From positions 1 through 64,000 of the forward strand of contig CAWACK010000024.1 in the NCBI GenBank assembly GCA_963780545.1: 64,000 bases of DNA. Direction: 5' to 3'. The notes under the pieces were generated by a model. The model saw nothing but the letters and a program-made list of their open reading frames with translations. It was not told where the DNA came from and did no database searches. Of the stretch, positions 25,965-34,888 are shown in pieces. Each line of letters starts with the position of its first letter. Position 1 is the stretch's first letter. The translations under genes were made by a program, and so were the position numbers. This DNA comes from UBA8941 sp963780545. Its GTDB lineage: Archaea; Thermoproteota; Bathyarchaeia; TCS64.

Positions 25965-26420
25965 TCGCTTCTCCTCACATAGCCGTCGAATGCTGTCGAC
26001 CTATTCACTGAGCCGCATGCACATTAAAACACAACGGTCTGTAGATCAACTAATCACAGTTGAGCGCGCGCTTTGGAAAATCTGGTAGCTATACTCAAGT
26101 TGCGGTATGCTAAATGGAATAAACAAAGGAGCAGTTTGAGAAGATCCTCGCACGCGCATAGAATTCAATGGCGAGTCGCGAATGTGTATATTTGTATTCG
26201 AAGAATTACAAATGTAAACATCCACAATTAATATATAATTAACTCAACTCCGCCTGGGAATCAACCGATAAGTTGACCTCGGCTCCGAGTTGGGGAGCCA
26301 TATAAGTACCAAGAAAATGGAGGGAAAAGGCTGTGAAATGGTTAGCACACTGGGAGATGGACTCTAAAAACTTCGCACGCGCACATACGGCGGACTCGTG
26401 GAATAATCGCGCGCGCCGAT
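25965..26420. other. Gene-free gap with four CG tracts and a hairpin
   Basis: No supported ORF. CG motifs lie near 26061-26072 (TGAGCGCGCGCT), 26149-26157, 26374-26381 and 26408-26417 (CGCGCGCGCC), the last abutting the stop of the next gene. A hairpin pairs GGCTCC (26281-26286) with GGAGCC (26294-26299) around a 7-nt loop. Confidence 0.5.
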
Positions 26421-26936
26421 CTATTGGTGCATCCCATCAAGGAACCACTTCGCGAGCGAAACCTCGTTCGTGTTTCCACGTTTTTCAACGTGGACGATGC
26501 CTCGCTCCGAAAGCGCAGCGACGACCCTATGCGTCTTCAGCCTCGTTAGACCAGATTCCTTCGTGATGAACTTCTGCAGGTATGTACCTCCGTGGGCATC
26601 GAGCACGCCAACTACCTTCCTCTCCTCGGGCTTTAAAGTTCGTAAGACGACGACAGCAACGTCTCTCCCATTACCAGATACGTAGTTCTTCATCTCTGGG
26701 AGCACGAGGAAGTAGATGACCCCCACCATGCTAGCGAGAACGGTGCTTAGAAAGAGCAGGGAGGAAAGCGGTATGATGAAGGGCAAGTCAGATGGGAATC
26801 CGCTAGCCAGAATCCCCTTGAGCACGCTCAGAGGCGACTCAGTGGGAGCAAAGATCAGCGCAAGGATGATCATTGAAACTGCAAGACCGGAGGTCGCCGT
26901 AAGGAGCATTATCAGCAGGACCCTGAGCTTATCCAA
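26421..26936 (-). CDS. Membrane-anchored winged-helix transcriptional regulator
   Basis: Two N-terminal hydrophobic segments (residues about 5-30 and 52-78) precede a cytosolic winged helix of about 80 residues. The helix reads LKPEERKVVGVLDAHGGTYLQKFITKESGLTRLKTHRVVAALSERG in pieces, with the wing at IVHVEKRGNTNEV. This is the arrangement of archaeal membrane-bound MarR/ArsR-like regulators, which sense membrane or extracellular signals. It is followed upstream by another membrane gene on the same strand. The stop is TAG, directly next to a CG tract. Confidence 0.8.
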   Translation of the reverse strand: MDKLRVLLIMLLTATSGLAVSMIILALIFAPTESPLSVLKGILASGFPSDLPFIIPLSSLLFLSTVLASMVGVIYFLVLPEMKNYVSGNGRDVAVVVLRTLKPEERKVVGVLDAHGGTYLQKFITKESGLTRLKTHRVVAALSERGIVHVEKRGNTNEVSLAKWFLDGMHQ

Positions 26937-26976
26937 CTCATCCGCTTCCTCCTACCCAAGAGCTAATCTCTATCCT

Positions 26977-27444
26977 TCATTTGAGTTCACCGGATCGAAT
27001 TGGTTCGCCCTCAACAGACCCTGCACCTTTCGACGGTCTCCACCTTAGGGTCATTATGCCGCCCACAATACCCAGAATCGCGCCTAAAACGAAGCCCCCC
27101 GGGCCTAGAAAGCTAAGGACGGAGAAGACCATTATGAGTATGCCCCAAGTCTCCCGCTGACTCGGTTTCACTCGGAGCATCAGCGCCGATGTCAGCACTA
27201 TGACTCCCGATATCAGTCCAAACAAACCCATCACCCCAACTATGCCGGATACCAATCGTGGCATAGCGGCGGCAGCGAGGTGTGGTGGTGGGCTGAGGTT
27301 AGTAAAGTCGAGATATGGAAGGACGAAGGCGGAAACGGCCACAAGTAACATGCCGCCCAACATTATCAGGATACCGCCCACGAGGGCGATTATTGAAGCA
27401 GTGCTCGGATAACCGGATGACGTCTTTTGTGTCATGTTAACCAC
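26977..27444 (-). CDS. Four-helix membrane protein (DUF4064-like)
   Basis: Small integral membrane protein of 155 residues with four hydrophobic helices: GGILIMLGGMLLVAVSAFVLPYL, an IVGVMGLFGLISGVIVL stretch, WGILIMVFSVLSFL and FVLGAILGIVGGIMTL. A Gly-rich first helix and a conserved-looking final MTLRWRP are typical of archaeal DUF4064/zinc-ribbon-associated membrane proteins. Same strand and 40 nt upstream of the membrane regulator, so the two may be co-transcribed. Function unknown. The stop is TGA. Confidence 0.7.
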   Translation of the reverse strand: MVNMTQKTSSGYPSTASIIALVGGILIMLGGMLLVAVSAFVLPYLDFTNLSPPPHLAAAAMPRLVSGIVGVMGLFGLISGVIVLTSALMLRVKPSQRETWGILIMVFSVLSFLGPGGFVLGAILGIVGGIMTLRWRPSKGAGSVEGEPIRSGELK

Positions 27445-27529
27445 AGCTGAAGTATAGATTTGAGCTAAGTAAATAGGTTCGGTGAAACAATCTTGATACC
27501 GTCTTCCATTTGATTGAAACGAAAATGAA

Positions 27530-27541
27530 ACGCGCGCGCCA
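27530..27541. repeat. Intergenic alternating CG tract
   Basis: ACGCGCGCGCCA, in the AT-rich gap between the membrane-protein gene and a truncated flavodoxin-like frame. Confidence 0.55.
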
Positions 27542-27664
27542 TTAGATTTTTAGAAAGAACTAACGTATACATATGAAATATTTGAACAAATTAATCATAC
27601 GAGTGCGCTGTTCGATCGCATGATGCCAAGACAAATTCAAGTTTCTTGAAAAGTCGCGAGAAAC

Positions 27665-27997
27665 TTGACGCGCGTGCGAGACCCCGATTACGATCTGAGT
27701 AGCTTCGACGCAATTGTTTTAATGACTCACATCTGGGTGGATAACCCAACCCCAGCGATGAATAGTTTCCTTAGGAAGGTGAACCTACAGGAGAAACGCG
27801 TAATACTGGGCGTCGTAGGTGCCGGGGATGAAAACCTTAAGGCGGCTGACAAGCTCACAAAGATGATCAAAAGTAAGGGTGGGGTTAATGGTGAGGTTGT
27901 CTACCTAAAAGGCGCGATCTTGAACCGCGTCGGAGAGCCTCTCTCAGAAAGCCATGTGAATGCTGAGGCTGAGAAGATTACCTCAAAGCTCTTATAA
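27665..27997 (+). pseudogene. Flavodoxin-like C-terminal fragment
   Basis: The frame encodes the second half of a flavodoxin: DYDLSSFDAIVLMTHIWVDNP is the FMN-contacting 90s-loop region, followed by the FLRKVNLQEKRVILGVVG strand and the C-terminal helix. The N-terminal FMN phosphate loop (TxSGNT) and first strand-helix unit are missing, and nothing like them is encoded in any frame of the 120 nt upstream. The first codons (TTG ACG CGC GTG CGA) are themselves a CG tract of the intergenic class. The gene therefore appears broken off exactly at the tract. It is probably non-functional. Confidence 0.65.
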
Positions 27998-28125
27998 ACT
28001 CAATTTACCGCTCTAGAACTTTCAGCTATGCGCGCACACCGATGGAGCCGAGGAGATTATGAGTGAATCGATCAAGCACTTACACGAAGTTTATCTAAGA
28101 TGATAACCAGACCTCTTTCAGGTAA

Positions 28126-28671
28126 TTGATCTCGAGTCACCAGGGTAAGCACCTCGGGTTCCTGGCGAACCTAGGAGAATTCAGATTTAAGATCTGGTTA
28201 TCAAATAACACCCTAAACTGCCTTAGGGAGATCGGGATCCGGGAGGGGCAAACCATACTAGACATCGGGTGTGGCTCAGGCACCTTCACGATTCCATCCA
28301 CCTCCCTAGTGGGTGAAAAAGGGACAGTCTATGCCCTCGACGTCGATGAGGGAGCTTTAGATAAATTGCGGAGAAAAGCCGATGAAGCAGGTATAAAGAA
28401 CGTTAAGATAATCCACTCCTCGGCGAATAATAATTTGAAGCTTGATGATGTCTCCATCGACCAAGTCCTGTTGATGGATGTTCTTCAGGAGGTGTCTAAC
28501 AGGGACCTGTTATTCGAGGAGGTTAGGAGAGTTCTCAAAGGCAAGGGATTGGTGACGATATTCCCGATGCACATGGACTATGATGAGGTTGTTAAGCTGA
28601 TTGAATCGAAAGGCTTTGAATTACTGAGTAGAAAATTCGATGATCACCTTCTTATATTCAAGAAAAAATGA
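28126..28671 (+). CDS. Class I SAM-dependent methyltransferase
   Basis: Small Rossmann-fold methyltransferase of about 181 residues. Motif I is ILDIGCGSGTFTIP (about 44-57), motif II VYALDVDEG (about 68-76), and the post-II acidic region IIHSSANNNLKL is followed by DQVLLMDVLQEV. The best start is TTG at 28126. There is no methyl-acceptor-specific domain, so the substrate is unknown; UbiE/CbiT-like enzymes share this layout. The stop is TGA. Confidence 0.85.
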   Translation: MISSHQGKHLGFLANLGEFRFKIWLSNNTLNCLREIGIREGQTILDIGCGSGTFTIPSTSLVGEKGTVYALDVDEGALDKLRRKADEAGIKNVKIIHSSANNNLKLDDVSIDQVLLMDVLQEVSNRDLLFEEVRRVLKGKGLVTIFPMHMDYDEVVKLIESKGFELLSRKFDDHLLIFKKK

Positions 28672-28967
28672 TTAAATGATTTGTTAATTAATGCCCGCAC
28701 TTCATCATATGCGTAAATTTCCTTGATCTGTTGGATGGGGGGCATTTTGCTAGAAGGTGAAGGGTTACTGTACACTAGGTTGCCATTAAATTCATTGAAG
28801 CGCACGCCGGTATGTCAACAAACTATTATTCTTGATAGTCGCCTTTTTCACCGAATCTTCCATAGCATTAAGGATTTATCCCGTAATTATGACTGTTTTA
28901 CGTGGATTCAACAATAATATTTTTAACAATTTATACTTCCACTCTGCCCCATGAATATTGATAAGAA

Positions 28968-30410
28968 TTGATCAAAGAAACAGCTTGGAGATGGATAGAC
29001 GACAACCAGAGTCACCTAAACTCCATCAGCGATGAGATATGGGGATACGCGGAATATGGCCTCTGCGAGGAAAAATCAAGCCGACTACTCGCCGAAACCT
29101 TAAGGAAAAACGGCTTCCGAGTCCAACAAGGCGTCGCAGGGATGCCCACAGCCATACTAGCCGAGAAAGGACAAGGTACACCCATGGTAGCTGTCATGGG
29201 GGAATACGATGCCCTACCCAACCTAAGTAACAAACCAGTACCTCGGAAAGAACCCCTTATAGTTGGGGGAATGGGTCACGGATGCGGCCACAACATTCAT
29301 GGCACAACAGCCCTCGCAGCAGCTATAGCCGCCGGTGAAGCTCTGGAGAAACATGACCTGAAGGGAACTATTCGGTTTTATGGGACGCCGGCTGAAGAGA
29401 ACTTCAGCGGGAAGATGATCATGGTCAATCACAGTCTATTCGATGATATAGATGCTGTCTTGAGCCATCACCCAGGAGAACTCAATGTGGCCAGTCTGGC
29501 CAGCAGCAACGTGATAAGCGGCGCACACTTTCACTTCCACGGGAAATCAAGTCACGCAGCTGCGAACCCCGAGGCCGGCAGAAGCGCCCTCGATGCAGTC
29601 GAACTCATGAACGTCGGTGTGAACTATCTCCGCGAACACATCATCCCTGAGGCCAGAATCCACTACGTCATCGAAGCTGGTGGGGGTCAACCTAACGTAG
29701 TTCCTGACTACGCTCGAAGCTACTACTACATAAGGGCCCCCGAGCAAGCCCTTCTTGAACCCATCAAACAGCGGGTGATGAAGATAGCTGAGGGAGCCGC
29801 GCTGATGACTGAGACGAGACTGGAAGCAGACATGAGCTGGGGTGGGTACCATAAGATACCTAACAAGGTTCTTAGCGAAGTCATCACAGCTAATATGAGG
29901 CTAGTCGGTCCACAAAAATATAGTTCGGAGGACTATGAGTTCGCAGCGGAGATCGCTAAGAGCATACCAATCGAAGACAGGGAGACGAGTCTGAGGAAGG
30001 GTAAGGTTCCTAACTGGGAAAAGTACGTGAACCAGGACCTAGTGACGGAGATCTTCGACGCTTGGGATGATGGGACCACGAGCCCCGGAAGCACAGATGT
30101 AGCCGATGTCAGCTGGATAACGCCGACCCTGGAGTTTGTAACTACCTGTAATGTTAATGGCGCTCCCGGTCACAGTTGGCAGTTTACTGCATGCAGTGGA
30201 TCAGGCATAGGCCATAAGAGTCTATTATTCGCCTCCAAAGCCATGGCTGGTTCACTCCTTGATTTATTAACGACCCCTAAATTACTGAGGGATGCGAAGG
30301 AGGAATATGTGAAACGGCTTCGGGGTAGAGAGTATAAGCGAGACCCTTCTATTGAGGCGCCGCTCGATGAAGCCAGAGAGTTAGCGAAGGCCTATGAAGG
30401 CAAAAAGTAA
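28968..30410 (+). CDS. M20 family amidohydrolase, AbgB-like
   Basis: Zinc peptidase/amidohydrolase of the M20D group, 480 residues, closest in layout to p-aminobenzoyl-glutamate hydrolase subunit B. The metal and active-site blocks are VMGEYDALPNLSN, GHGCGHNIHGTTALAAA (near 103-119), TPAEENFSGK (about 144-153), the lid-domain SHAAANPEAGRSALDA (about 195-210), and a C-terminal PGHSWQFTACSGSGIGHK. It cleaves N-acyl or peptide-like amide bonds. The start is TTG at 28968 immediately after an AT-rich promoter-like stretch. The stop is TAA. Confidence 0.88.
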   Translation: MIKETAWRWIDDNQSHLNSISDEIWGYAEYGLCEEKSSRLLAETLRKNGFRVQQGVAGMPTAILAEKGQGTPMVAVMGEYDALPNLSNKPVPRKEPLIVGGMGHGCGHNIHGTTALAAAIAAGEALEKHDLKGTIRFYGTPAEENFSGKMIMVNHSLFDDIDAVLSHHPGELNVASLASSNVISGAHFHFHGKSSHAAANPEAGRSALDAVELMNVGVNYLREHIIPEARIHYVIEAGGGQPNVVPDYARSYYYIRAPEQALLEPIKQRVMKIAEGAALMTETRLEADMSWGGYHKIPNKVLSEVITANMRLVGPQKYSSEDYEFAAEIAKSIPIEDRETSLRKGKVPNWEKYVNQDLVTEIFDAWDDGTTSPGSTDVADVSWITPTLEFVTTCNVNGAPGHSWQFTACSGSGIGHKSLLFASKAMAGSLLDLLTTPKLLRDAKEEYVKRLRGREYKRDPSIEAPLDEARELAKAYEGKK

Positions 30411-30740
30411 ATTCACGTGCGCCTTGATAAACTTAATAATAATCGCCCTCATCATCTTCCTGTCGACTAGGTAGATCTTTAAGACAAAGCTAAAGTAAGC
30501 AGATTAGACGCAGACACACTTTCCCAAGGTTTTAATTAGGTCTGCAAGTATTTGTGCGCGCATCGACTTCTTATCAGTAGAGAAGTTTTGCTTCGATGTA
30601 TAGCCGGTACCTCACTCTTCTCCTAGGTGGTATGTCTCTTATTCGTGTGCACACGAAATAACCAGATGCCATTAACCAAATTATTTACTTTATGAACACA
30701 TCAGTAATTCTTATCTGATGCCATGTAGGGTTTAGATTTG
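30411..30740. other. Leader region between the M20 gene and the TPP riboswitch
   Basis: No ORF supported. It contains CG motifs (near 30413-30422 and TGTGCGCGCATC at about 30553-30564) and the promoter region of thiW; AT-rich TATA-like stretches occur at about 30680-30700. Confidence 0.4.
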
Positions 30741-30823
30741 AAGGGGAGCTGGGAATCATCCCGGCTGAGAGGACGGTAAACGTCGACCCTTAGAACCTGA
30801 TCCGGATAATACCGGCGGAGGAA
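30741..30823 (+). promoter_or_regulatory. TPP riboswitch (THI element)
   Basis: Conserved core visible: GGCTGAGAGG (30763-30772), ACCCTTAGAACCTGATCCGG and the ATACCGGCGGAGGA end. Stems found by eye: 748-753 with 760-765 (add 30000), a GACG/CGTC hairpin (30772-30775/30781-30784), and P5 CCGG/CCGG (30802-30805/30812-30815) with loop ATAATA. The thiW Shine-Dalgarno GGAGG (30817-30821) lies at the 3' edge of the aptamer, so thiamin pyrophosphate binding would directly hide the ribosome-binding site. TPP riboswitches are known in archaea but are uncommon. Confidence 0.92.
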
Positions 30824-30829
30824 AAAAGG

Positions 30830-31414
30830 ATGGAAAACAGATCAAATCCAATTAGCAAGAAATCAGAACTTCTAAACGTTTTGATTACCCTATTGAATGA
30901 GCCAACCGCAAATGCTGGGTCTAAACAATCTTCCACCAGGAAGCTTGCACTTGCAGCAGTATTAACAGCGCTGAGTGTCGTCTTAGGATCACTAAGCATC
31001 CCAGTGGGCGTAACTAAGGTTGCCCCATCACAGCACATGATAAACGCGATAGCCGGTGTGTTGCTAGGCCCATGGTATGCTGTGGTGATGGCGATCATGA
31101 CTGCGACAATCCGAGTTAGCCTCGGAGTCGGTACGATATATGCTTACCCTGGTAGCATCTTCGGTGGGTTGATAGTCGGGTTAGTCTACAGATACATTAA
31201 GAAGACGGACTACGCCGCGTTGATGGAGCCTATTGGAACGGTTGTGATCGGCGCAACGTTAAGCGCGCTCGTGGTCTCACCCCTTATAGGTGGATCCGCC
31301 ACACTCGGCTTCTTCTGGCTCGCCTTTGCCGCCAGCTGCATCCCCGGCTCGATACTGGGTTTCCTAATTATCAAATTGCTACGAAGATCGGGTGTTGACA
31401 CGTACTTCGTTTGA
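30830..31414 (+). CDS. thiW: ThiW, ECF thiamin-precursor transporter S component
   Basis: Membrane S component of an ECF importer. After a polar N-terminal extension of about 40 residues, the KLALAAVLTALSVVLGSLSIPVGVTKVAPSQH-type start of the ThiW family follows. VLLGPWYAVVMAIMTATIRVSLGVGT and AYPGSIFGGLIVGLVYR supply the substrate pocket helices. The immediately upstream TPP riboswitch supports a role in taking up the thiazole moiety or another thiamin precursor. SD GGAGG is 8 nt before the ATG. No EcfA/EcfT nearby. The stop is TGA, with a CG motif directly after it. Confidence 0.9.
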   Translation: MENRSNPISKKSELLNVLITLLNEPTANAGSKQSSTRKLALAAVLTALSVVLGSLSIPVGVTKVAPSQHMINAIAGVLLGPWYAVVMAIMTATIRVSLGVGTIYAYPGSIFGGLIVGLVYRYIKKTDYAALMEPIGTVVIGATLSALVVSPLIGGSATLGFFWLAFAASCIPGSILGFLIIKLLRRSGVDTYFV

Positions 31415-31556
31415 ATGCGTGCGTGAGAGACATATCATGACCACGGGCGCGTGCACCCATTTCGATTATTGGTGGAGGTAGGTGAGTTTTACCATGGGGA
31501 GAACTAGTTTGTTGCCGAGTTTTTCCGAGAGAGTGAGCTAAAAGACCGATACCCTT

Positions 31557-31569
31557 TCGCGCGCGCGAT
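31557..31569. repeat. Intergenic alternating CG tract
   Basis: TCGCGCGCGCGAT: the CG core is perfectly palindromic (ATCGCGCGCGCGAT-like), upstream of a small ORF. Confidence 0.55.
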
Positions 31570-31620
31570 CTGGGTATATGTGTGATCCAGAATAATTAAT
31601 ACGAGTTGGGGAAAAGAAAG

Positions 31621-31791
31621 ATGACTCCTGAACAGGCTAGAGAAATCCTGAAACGTATACGAAACCGTGCAGACGTATCTTCAGAGTCTAATGAGGGTAT
31701 CTATCTTAGCGCCGGTGAGTGGGACTGGGGAAACGAAGGAGAGCTCGTTCCATTGATCATGGAGATGTGTAAGGAAATGAAGCCAAATTAG
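31621..31791 (+). CDS. Small hypothetical protein (56 aa)
   Basis: Soluble acidic small protein. MTPEQAREILKRIRNRAD is amphipathic helical, then WDWGNEGELVPLIMEMCKEM. A TTG at 31606 is an alternative start; the ATG at 31621 is preceded by GGGGAAAAGAAAG. No family recognised. It ends in TAG. Composition is protein-like rather than random, so a real gene is plausible. Confidence 0.5.
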   Translation: MTPEQAREILKRIRNRADVSSESNEGIYLSAGEWDWGNEGELVPLIMEMCKEMKPN

Positions 31792-31998
31792 TCCAAGTAA
31801 AACTCACGGTTATGGAATATTAGTCACTCGAATGCGCGCGCATAGCTATGAGGTAAATATCAAATAATCAATTCTTCCAAGCACGGGATCAAACGGCGTC
31901 ATCGATGCTCTTAATCAGGCATTTGCTTCGCTTAATGAATTCGATCTTCACGTCTTTGACAAAATATCATCTCATATCACACGCACTTGCACCTATTC

Positions 31999-32172
31999 TT
32001 ATTTAGCAATTGTTTCAAGCCACTCCCGCTGAGCCCAAAGTGCACACCCGCCCGAAGTCTCAGGAAGCTGGGGGTGCTTCTCACGAATCCTCCTCAGGAA
32101 ACCTGACCCCAGCGCCTCCCTAAGAGACGTGTCCCTCAGATTCATATCTGAGTAGGGTATAAACAAGCATGC
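31999..32172 (-). pseudogene. Remnant of a radical-SAM/SPASM protein C-terminus
   Basis: The minus-strand frame reads A-C-L-F-I-P-Y-S-D-M-N-L-R-D, then LREALGSGFLRRIREKHPQL and ETSGGCALWAQREWLETIAK to TAA. The Cys plus GGC spacing and NLRD...LREA wording resemble the SPASM auxiliary-cluster domain of radical SAM maturases. The frame is broken by a TGA just upstream and no SAM-binding CxxxCxxC domain is present, so only debris of the gene remains. Confidence 0.45.
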
Positions 32173-32342
32173 TCAAGCCTTCGATAGCTTTAGAGTAGTT
32201 ATTGAACTTGTTGAGGCCATCAAGGTAGGCCTGGAAGCTCCCGAACTTCCACCTGATGGTCTACATCTGATGAGCATTGAAGATTGTGGCTTATCCGCGT
32301 GCGGTTTGGAGCTCGCAGAATCGTATGTTGGGTTATCACAAT

Positions 32343-32457
32343 GATGTCTTGGATGCCGAGGAGTTCCATAGGCAGAGATATGCTCGGTGGAGATTTGAAG
32401 GAGCAGTTCACTCAGATGCTTCGTGACCTTCGTGAAGCAAAGAAGCAGAACAATTAA
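32343..32457 (+). CDS. Possible very small protein (about 37 aa)
   Basis: An ATG-started frame, M-S-W-M-P-R-S-S-I-G-R-D-M-L-G-G-D, then an amphipathic LKEQFTQMLRDLREAKKQNN to TAA. The helix is protein-like, but the region is full of decayed genes, so this may be the 3' end of a lost ORF. Confidence 0.25.
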
Positions 32458-32842
32458 GCGGTGTTAGAGTGTGAATGTGCGCATGTTATGAAGCCTTGTA
32501 GGTCTTCATCTATACATGTATATGCGGTTTGTCGATAGTGTGCGGATTGTCGCTACTTTCCGGTGGACGCGCACTTTCATATGCACAATCTATGAATCCG
32601 TAATCGATTTACTTAATATACGATTTAAACAATCCTGATTCAACCAGCTTGGTAGAGCTGGCCTCAGGGAACAACTAGATGCTGAAACAGCAACCAGTGG
32701 ACAATGGGGCCCATTGGGCCCCCATGCTCAAAATACTACAACGGGACTCCGTGCAGAAGGAGCGTACGCGTGCACGCTTTTAAGCAGTGGTAAATGCTAA
32801 TTTTCATTACGCACTCATGTTTCCAAGGTTTTATGAGATTCC

Positions 32843-32856
32843 TCGCGCGCGCGCAT
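32843..32856. repeat. Long intergenic CG tract
   Basis: TCGCGCGCGCGCAT in the gap before the MFS gene's 3' end; one of the longest pure CG runs in the window. Confidence 0.6.
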
Positions 32857-33000
32857 CTGTATTATTCAGTTGAAGCAAATTCTCTAGTTTATTGTTTATT
32901 TAATAATATTCGCAGACTTCATGTTTTCCTTCACTAGATACTATTCTTCGTTATCAATCGGTGCGTGCTCAACGCGTACTAGCCTTGGGTTTGGACTATT

Positions 33001-34227
33001 TTAGATCCTTCTGCTACTCTCCCTTACGACAAGCATCAGCAGGAAGGATGCGATCGCGGAGAAAGTTAGGAACCACCAGGCATCGGTATAGGCACCAGAC
33101 GAGTCGACTATGAAGCCGAAGATGGGTGGGCCAAATATATTACCCAGTAGGTTGATGGTTGTGGAGTATCCCACTGCTAAGCCGGTCACCTCAGCACTGG
33201 CGAACTCCGATACGAGGACGAAGTTGAGGCCAGCCCAACCTATAGCTCCAAACCCGAAGATAGTGAAGACGATTACTAAAATAGAGTATGAGGTGCCGGA
33301 TGTAATGACCTGCATAAGAGTCGAGGTAATCGCTACTGTGGCTGCGACAAGTAGGAGAGGTTTTCGCCTGCTTCCCCCAAACACTCGGTCGCTGATAGCT
33401 CCGAAAAATGGTTTTCCTACGGCGCCTCCACCGTTTGCTAAGGCGAGGAAACCCGCAGCCACGGCTACCGTCATACCCAATGACGACTTAAGGAAGACGA
33501 CAAGGTAGGCTATCAGCGAGAATTCAACTGTAGAGAGACCGAGGGCAGTGAGACTGACTAGGAGAATGTTCCGATCCAGAATCACTGACCTGAGTTTATC
33601 CCATGAAGCATCGTCTCCTCTCTCCGACGTTATCGTGGTCGAAGCCGAATCTTTCTCCCTGTATAGCGTGTAGGAAACCAACGCAAATCCGATGCTAACT
33701 ATCCCAGTTGCTGTGAATGCAGATCTCCACCCCAGTGAGAGGGCTAATGCGGGTAGGGTTGAGGCAGTGAGAATACCAGCGAGGTTCATGGCTGTCTGGT
33801 TGATCCCGATTGCAGTGCCCCTTTCTTTCATTTGGAACCACTGAACGATTGCCTTCATCGCGGTAGTGGGAAAGCAGCCGCATCCGAGGCCTATTAGGAA
33901 GAGAATGACTAGAACCGACGCTAGACTTTGGGCGATTAGCATAAGAAGCGCGAACATTCCCGCTGAGAATGTGCCGATGAAGAGCATCTTCTTTACCCCT
34001 ATCCTGTCGGCTAGCCAACCCGCGGGAGTCTGAGCAACTGTGTAGCCGATGGCTGATGCTGAACTGAGGAAACCAACCTCGGTCAATGAAAGCTTGAGGT
34101 CCCCCGCCATGAGTGGTGTGAGTGGTGATGCGGTCATTCTCACCATGTAAACTGCCGTATAGCTGAGCCAGGCTAGCACCAATACTACCCATCGGTAGCT
34201 ACCGCTGCTAGAATCGTCTCCAGCCAT
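33001..34227 (-). CDS. MFS transporter
   Basis: Major facilitator of 408 residues with twelve hydrophobic helices. The motif-A-like segment between helices 2 and 3 is GWLADRIGVKKML (about 67-79), with the N-terminal DLKLSLTEVGFLSSASAIGYT pattern of the ACS/NNP-type anion:cation symporters. A charged central loop (REKDSASTTITSERGDD) separates the two halves, and the repeated motif AISDRVFGGSRRKPLL appears in the second half. Probably imports an organic acid or sugar acid; substrate unknown. The stop is TAA. Confidence 0.88.
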   Translation of the reverse strand: MAGDDSSSGSYRWVVLVLAWLSYTAVYMVRMTASPLTPLMAGDLKLSLTEVGFLSSASAIGYTVAQTPAGWLADRIGVKKMLFIGTFSAGMFALLMLIAQSLASVLVILFLIGLGCGCFPTTAMKAIVQWFQMKERGTAIGINQTAMNLAGILTASTLPALALSLGWRSAFTATGIVSIGFALVSYTLYREKDSASTTITSERGDDASWDKLRSVILDRNILLVSLTALGLSTVEFSLIAYLVVFLKSSLGMTVAVAAGFLALANGGGAVGKPFFGAISDRVFGGSRRKPLLLVAATVAITSTLMQVITSGTSYSILVIVFTIFGFGAIGWAGLNFVLVSEFASAEVTGLAVGYSTTINLLGNIFGPPIFGFIVDSSGAYTDAWWFLTFSAIASFLLMLVVRESSRRI

Positions 34228-34349
34228 TCCTCAGAAAACAGCTGTTGTTGAATAAAAAATGTCACACATCAAGTGCACTCATGTTGTAGTGGGTAATAAA
34301 GTCACATTGTCGATAATGCCTCAGACACTGTCCACTGGAGGCACATCTT

Positions 34350-34439
34350 GAGGGGAAACAGGTTACCGCTTATGAAGCGATTTCTGTAGGCATTGTGTTA
34401 GGTGTTGTGATTCTAGTCTGGCTACGAAGAAGAGATTAA
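34350..34439 (+). pseudogene. C-terminal membrane-anchor remnant
   Basis: The frame reads EAISVGIVLGVVILVWLRRRD and then TAA, identical in style to C-terminal anchors of exported archaeal proteins (hydrophobic helix plus Arg tail). The upstream frame is broken, so only the tail of a former surface-protein gene seems to remain. Confidence 0.4.
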
Positions 34440-34453
34440 AAAAATTCCCGAGC

Positions 34454-34888
34454 TTATTTTTCCTTTATTTTTTTAGTTGTTCTCTTAAACTTCATTGGGA
34501 TTAAATCAGATATCTTTACCTTGAAGGGATCGTCTAAGGAACCAACGATAACCCAAGTATCCAAAGAAAAATCACTTATCAATTCCCTGCATCTACCGCA
34601 TGGGCTAAGCAACTCGTATTTTCCTTTTCCGTCACCCCAAATTGCCACGATAGTCTCAAACTTCCTATCCCCATGGGCTACAGCGTGGCAGATGGCTGCA
34701 ACTTCTCCACACACGTCGGCGAAACCGACATTCGCATTAGTGTGAATCCCGGTATAGATCTTTTTACTTGTTGTTCGTAGTGCGGATGCGACCTCATGGA
34801 CATCATCTAGGTGGAAGCTATCAGCAGTTTTCTTCGCTGCTTCAATTAATTCGAAGTCTTCTTCAGACAGCTTGATTTTTGATTCCAT
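34454..34888 (-). CDS. Cytidine deaminase-like protein
   Basis: Zinc deaminase of the cytidine/blasticidin-S deaminase superfamily, 144 residues. The active site is VCGEVAAICHAV near 59-70 (C-x-E with catalytic Glu) and PCGRCRELI near 96-104 (PCxxC). Both zinc half-sites are intact. It lacks the long C-terminal extension of bacterial Cdd. It is likely a pyrimidine salvage enzyme or blasticidin-type deaminase; substrate is undetermined. The stop is TAA. Confidence 0.85.
   Translation of the reverse strand: MESKIKLSEEDFELIEAAKKTADSFHLDDVHEVASALRTTSKKIYTGIHTNANVGFADVCGEVAAICHAVAHGDRKFETIVAIWGDGKGKYELLSPCGRCRELISDFSLDTWVIVGSLDDPFKVKISDLIPMKFKRTTKKIKEK

Larger units (their letters stand above)
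31792..33000. other. 1.2-kb gene-poor stretch with gene debris and CG tracts
   Basis: No intact gene. It contains a palindromic CG tract (ATGCGCGCGCAT, 31832-31843), a SPASM-like remnant (31999-32172), a short possible ORF (32350-32457), and further CG tracts at about 32475, 32566, 32764-32777 and 32843-32856. The rest shows only short open frames on both strands, suggesting decayed genes. Confidence 0.5.

Noticed and set aside
26333..26566. 77-codon plus-strand ORF
   Set aside because: Runs through two CG tracts and overlaps the winged-helix regulator gene on the opposite strand.
28723..28917. 64-codon ORF between methyltransferase and M20 genes
   Set aside because: No start signal, composition or motif supports it; the region is AT-rich promoter-like DNA.
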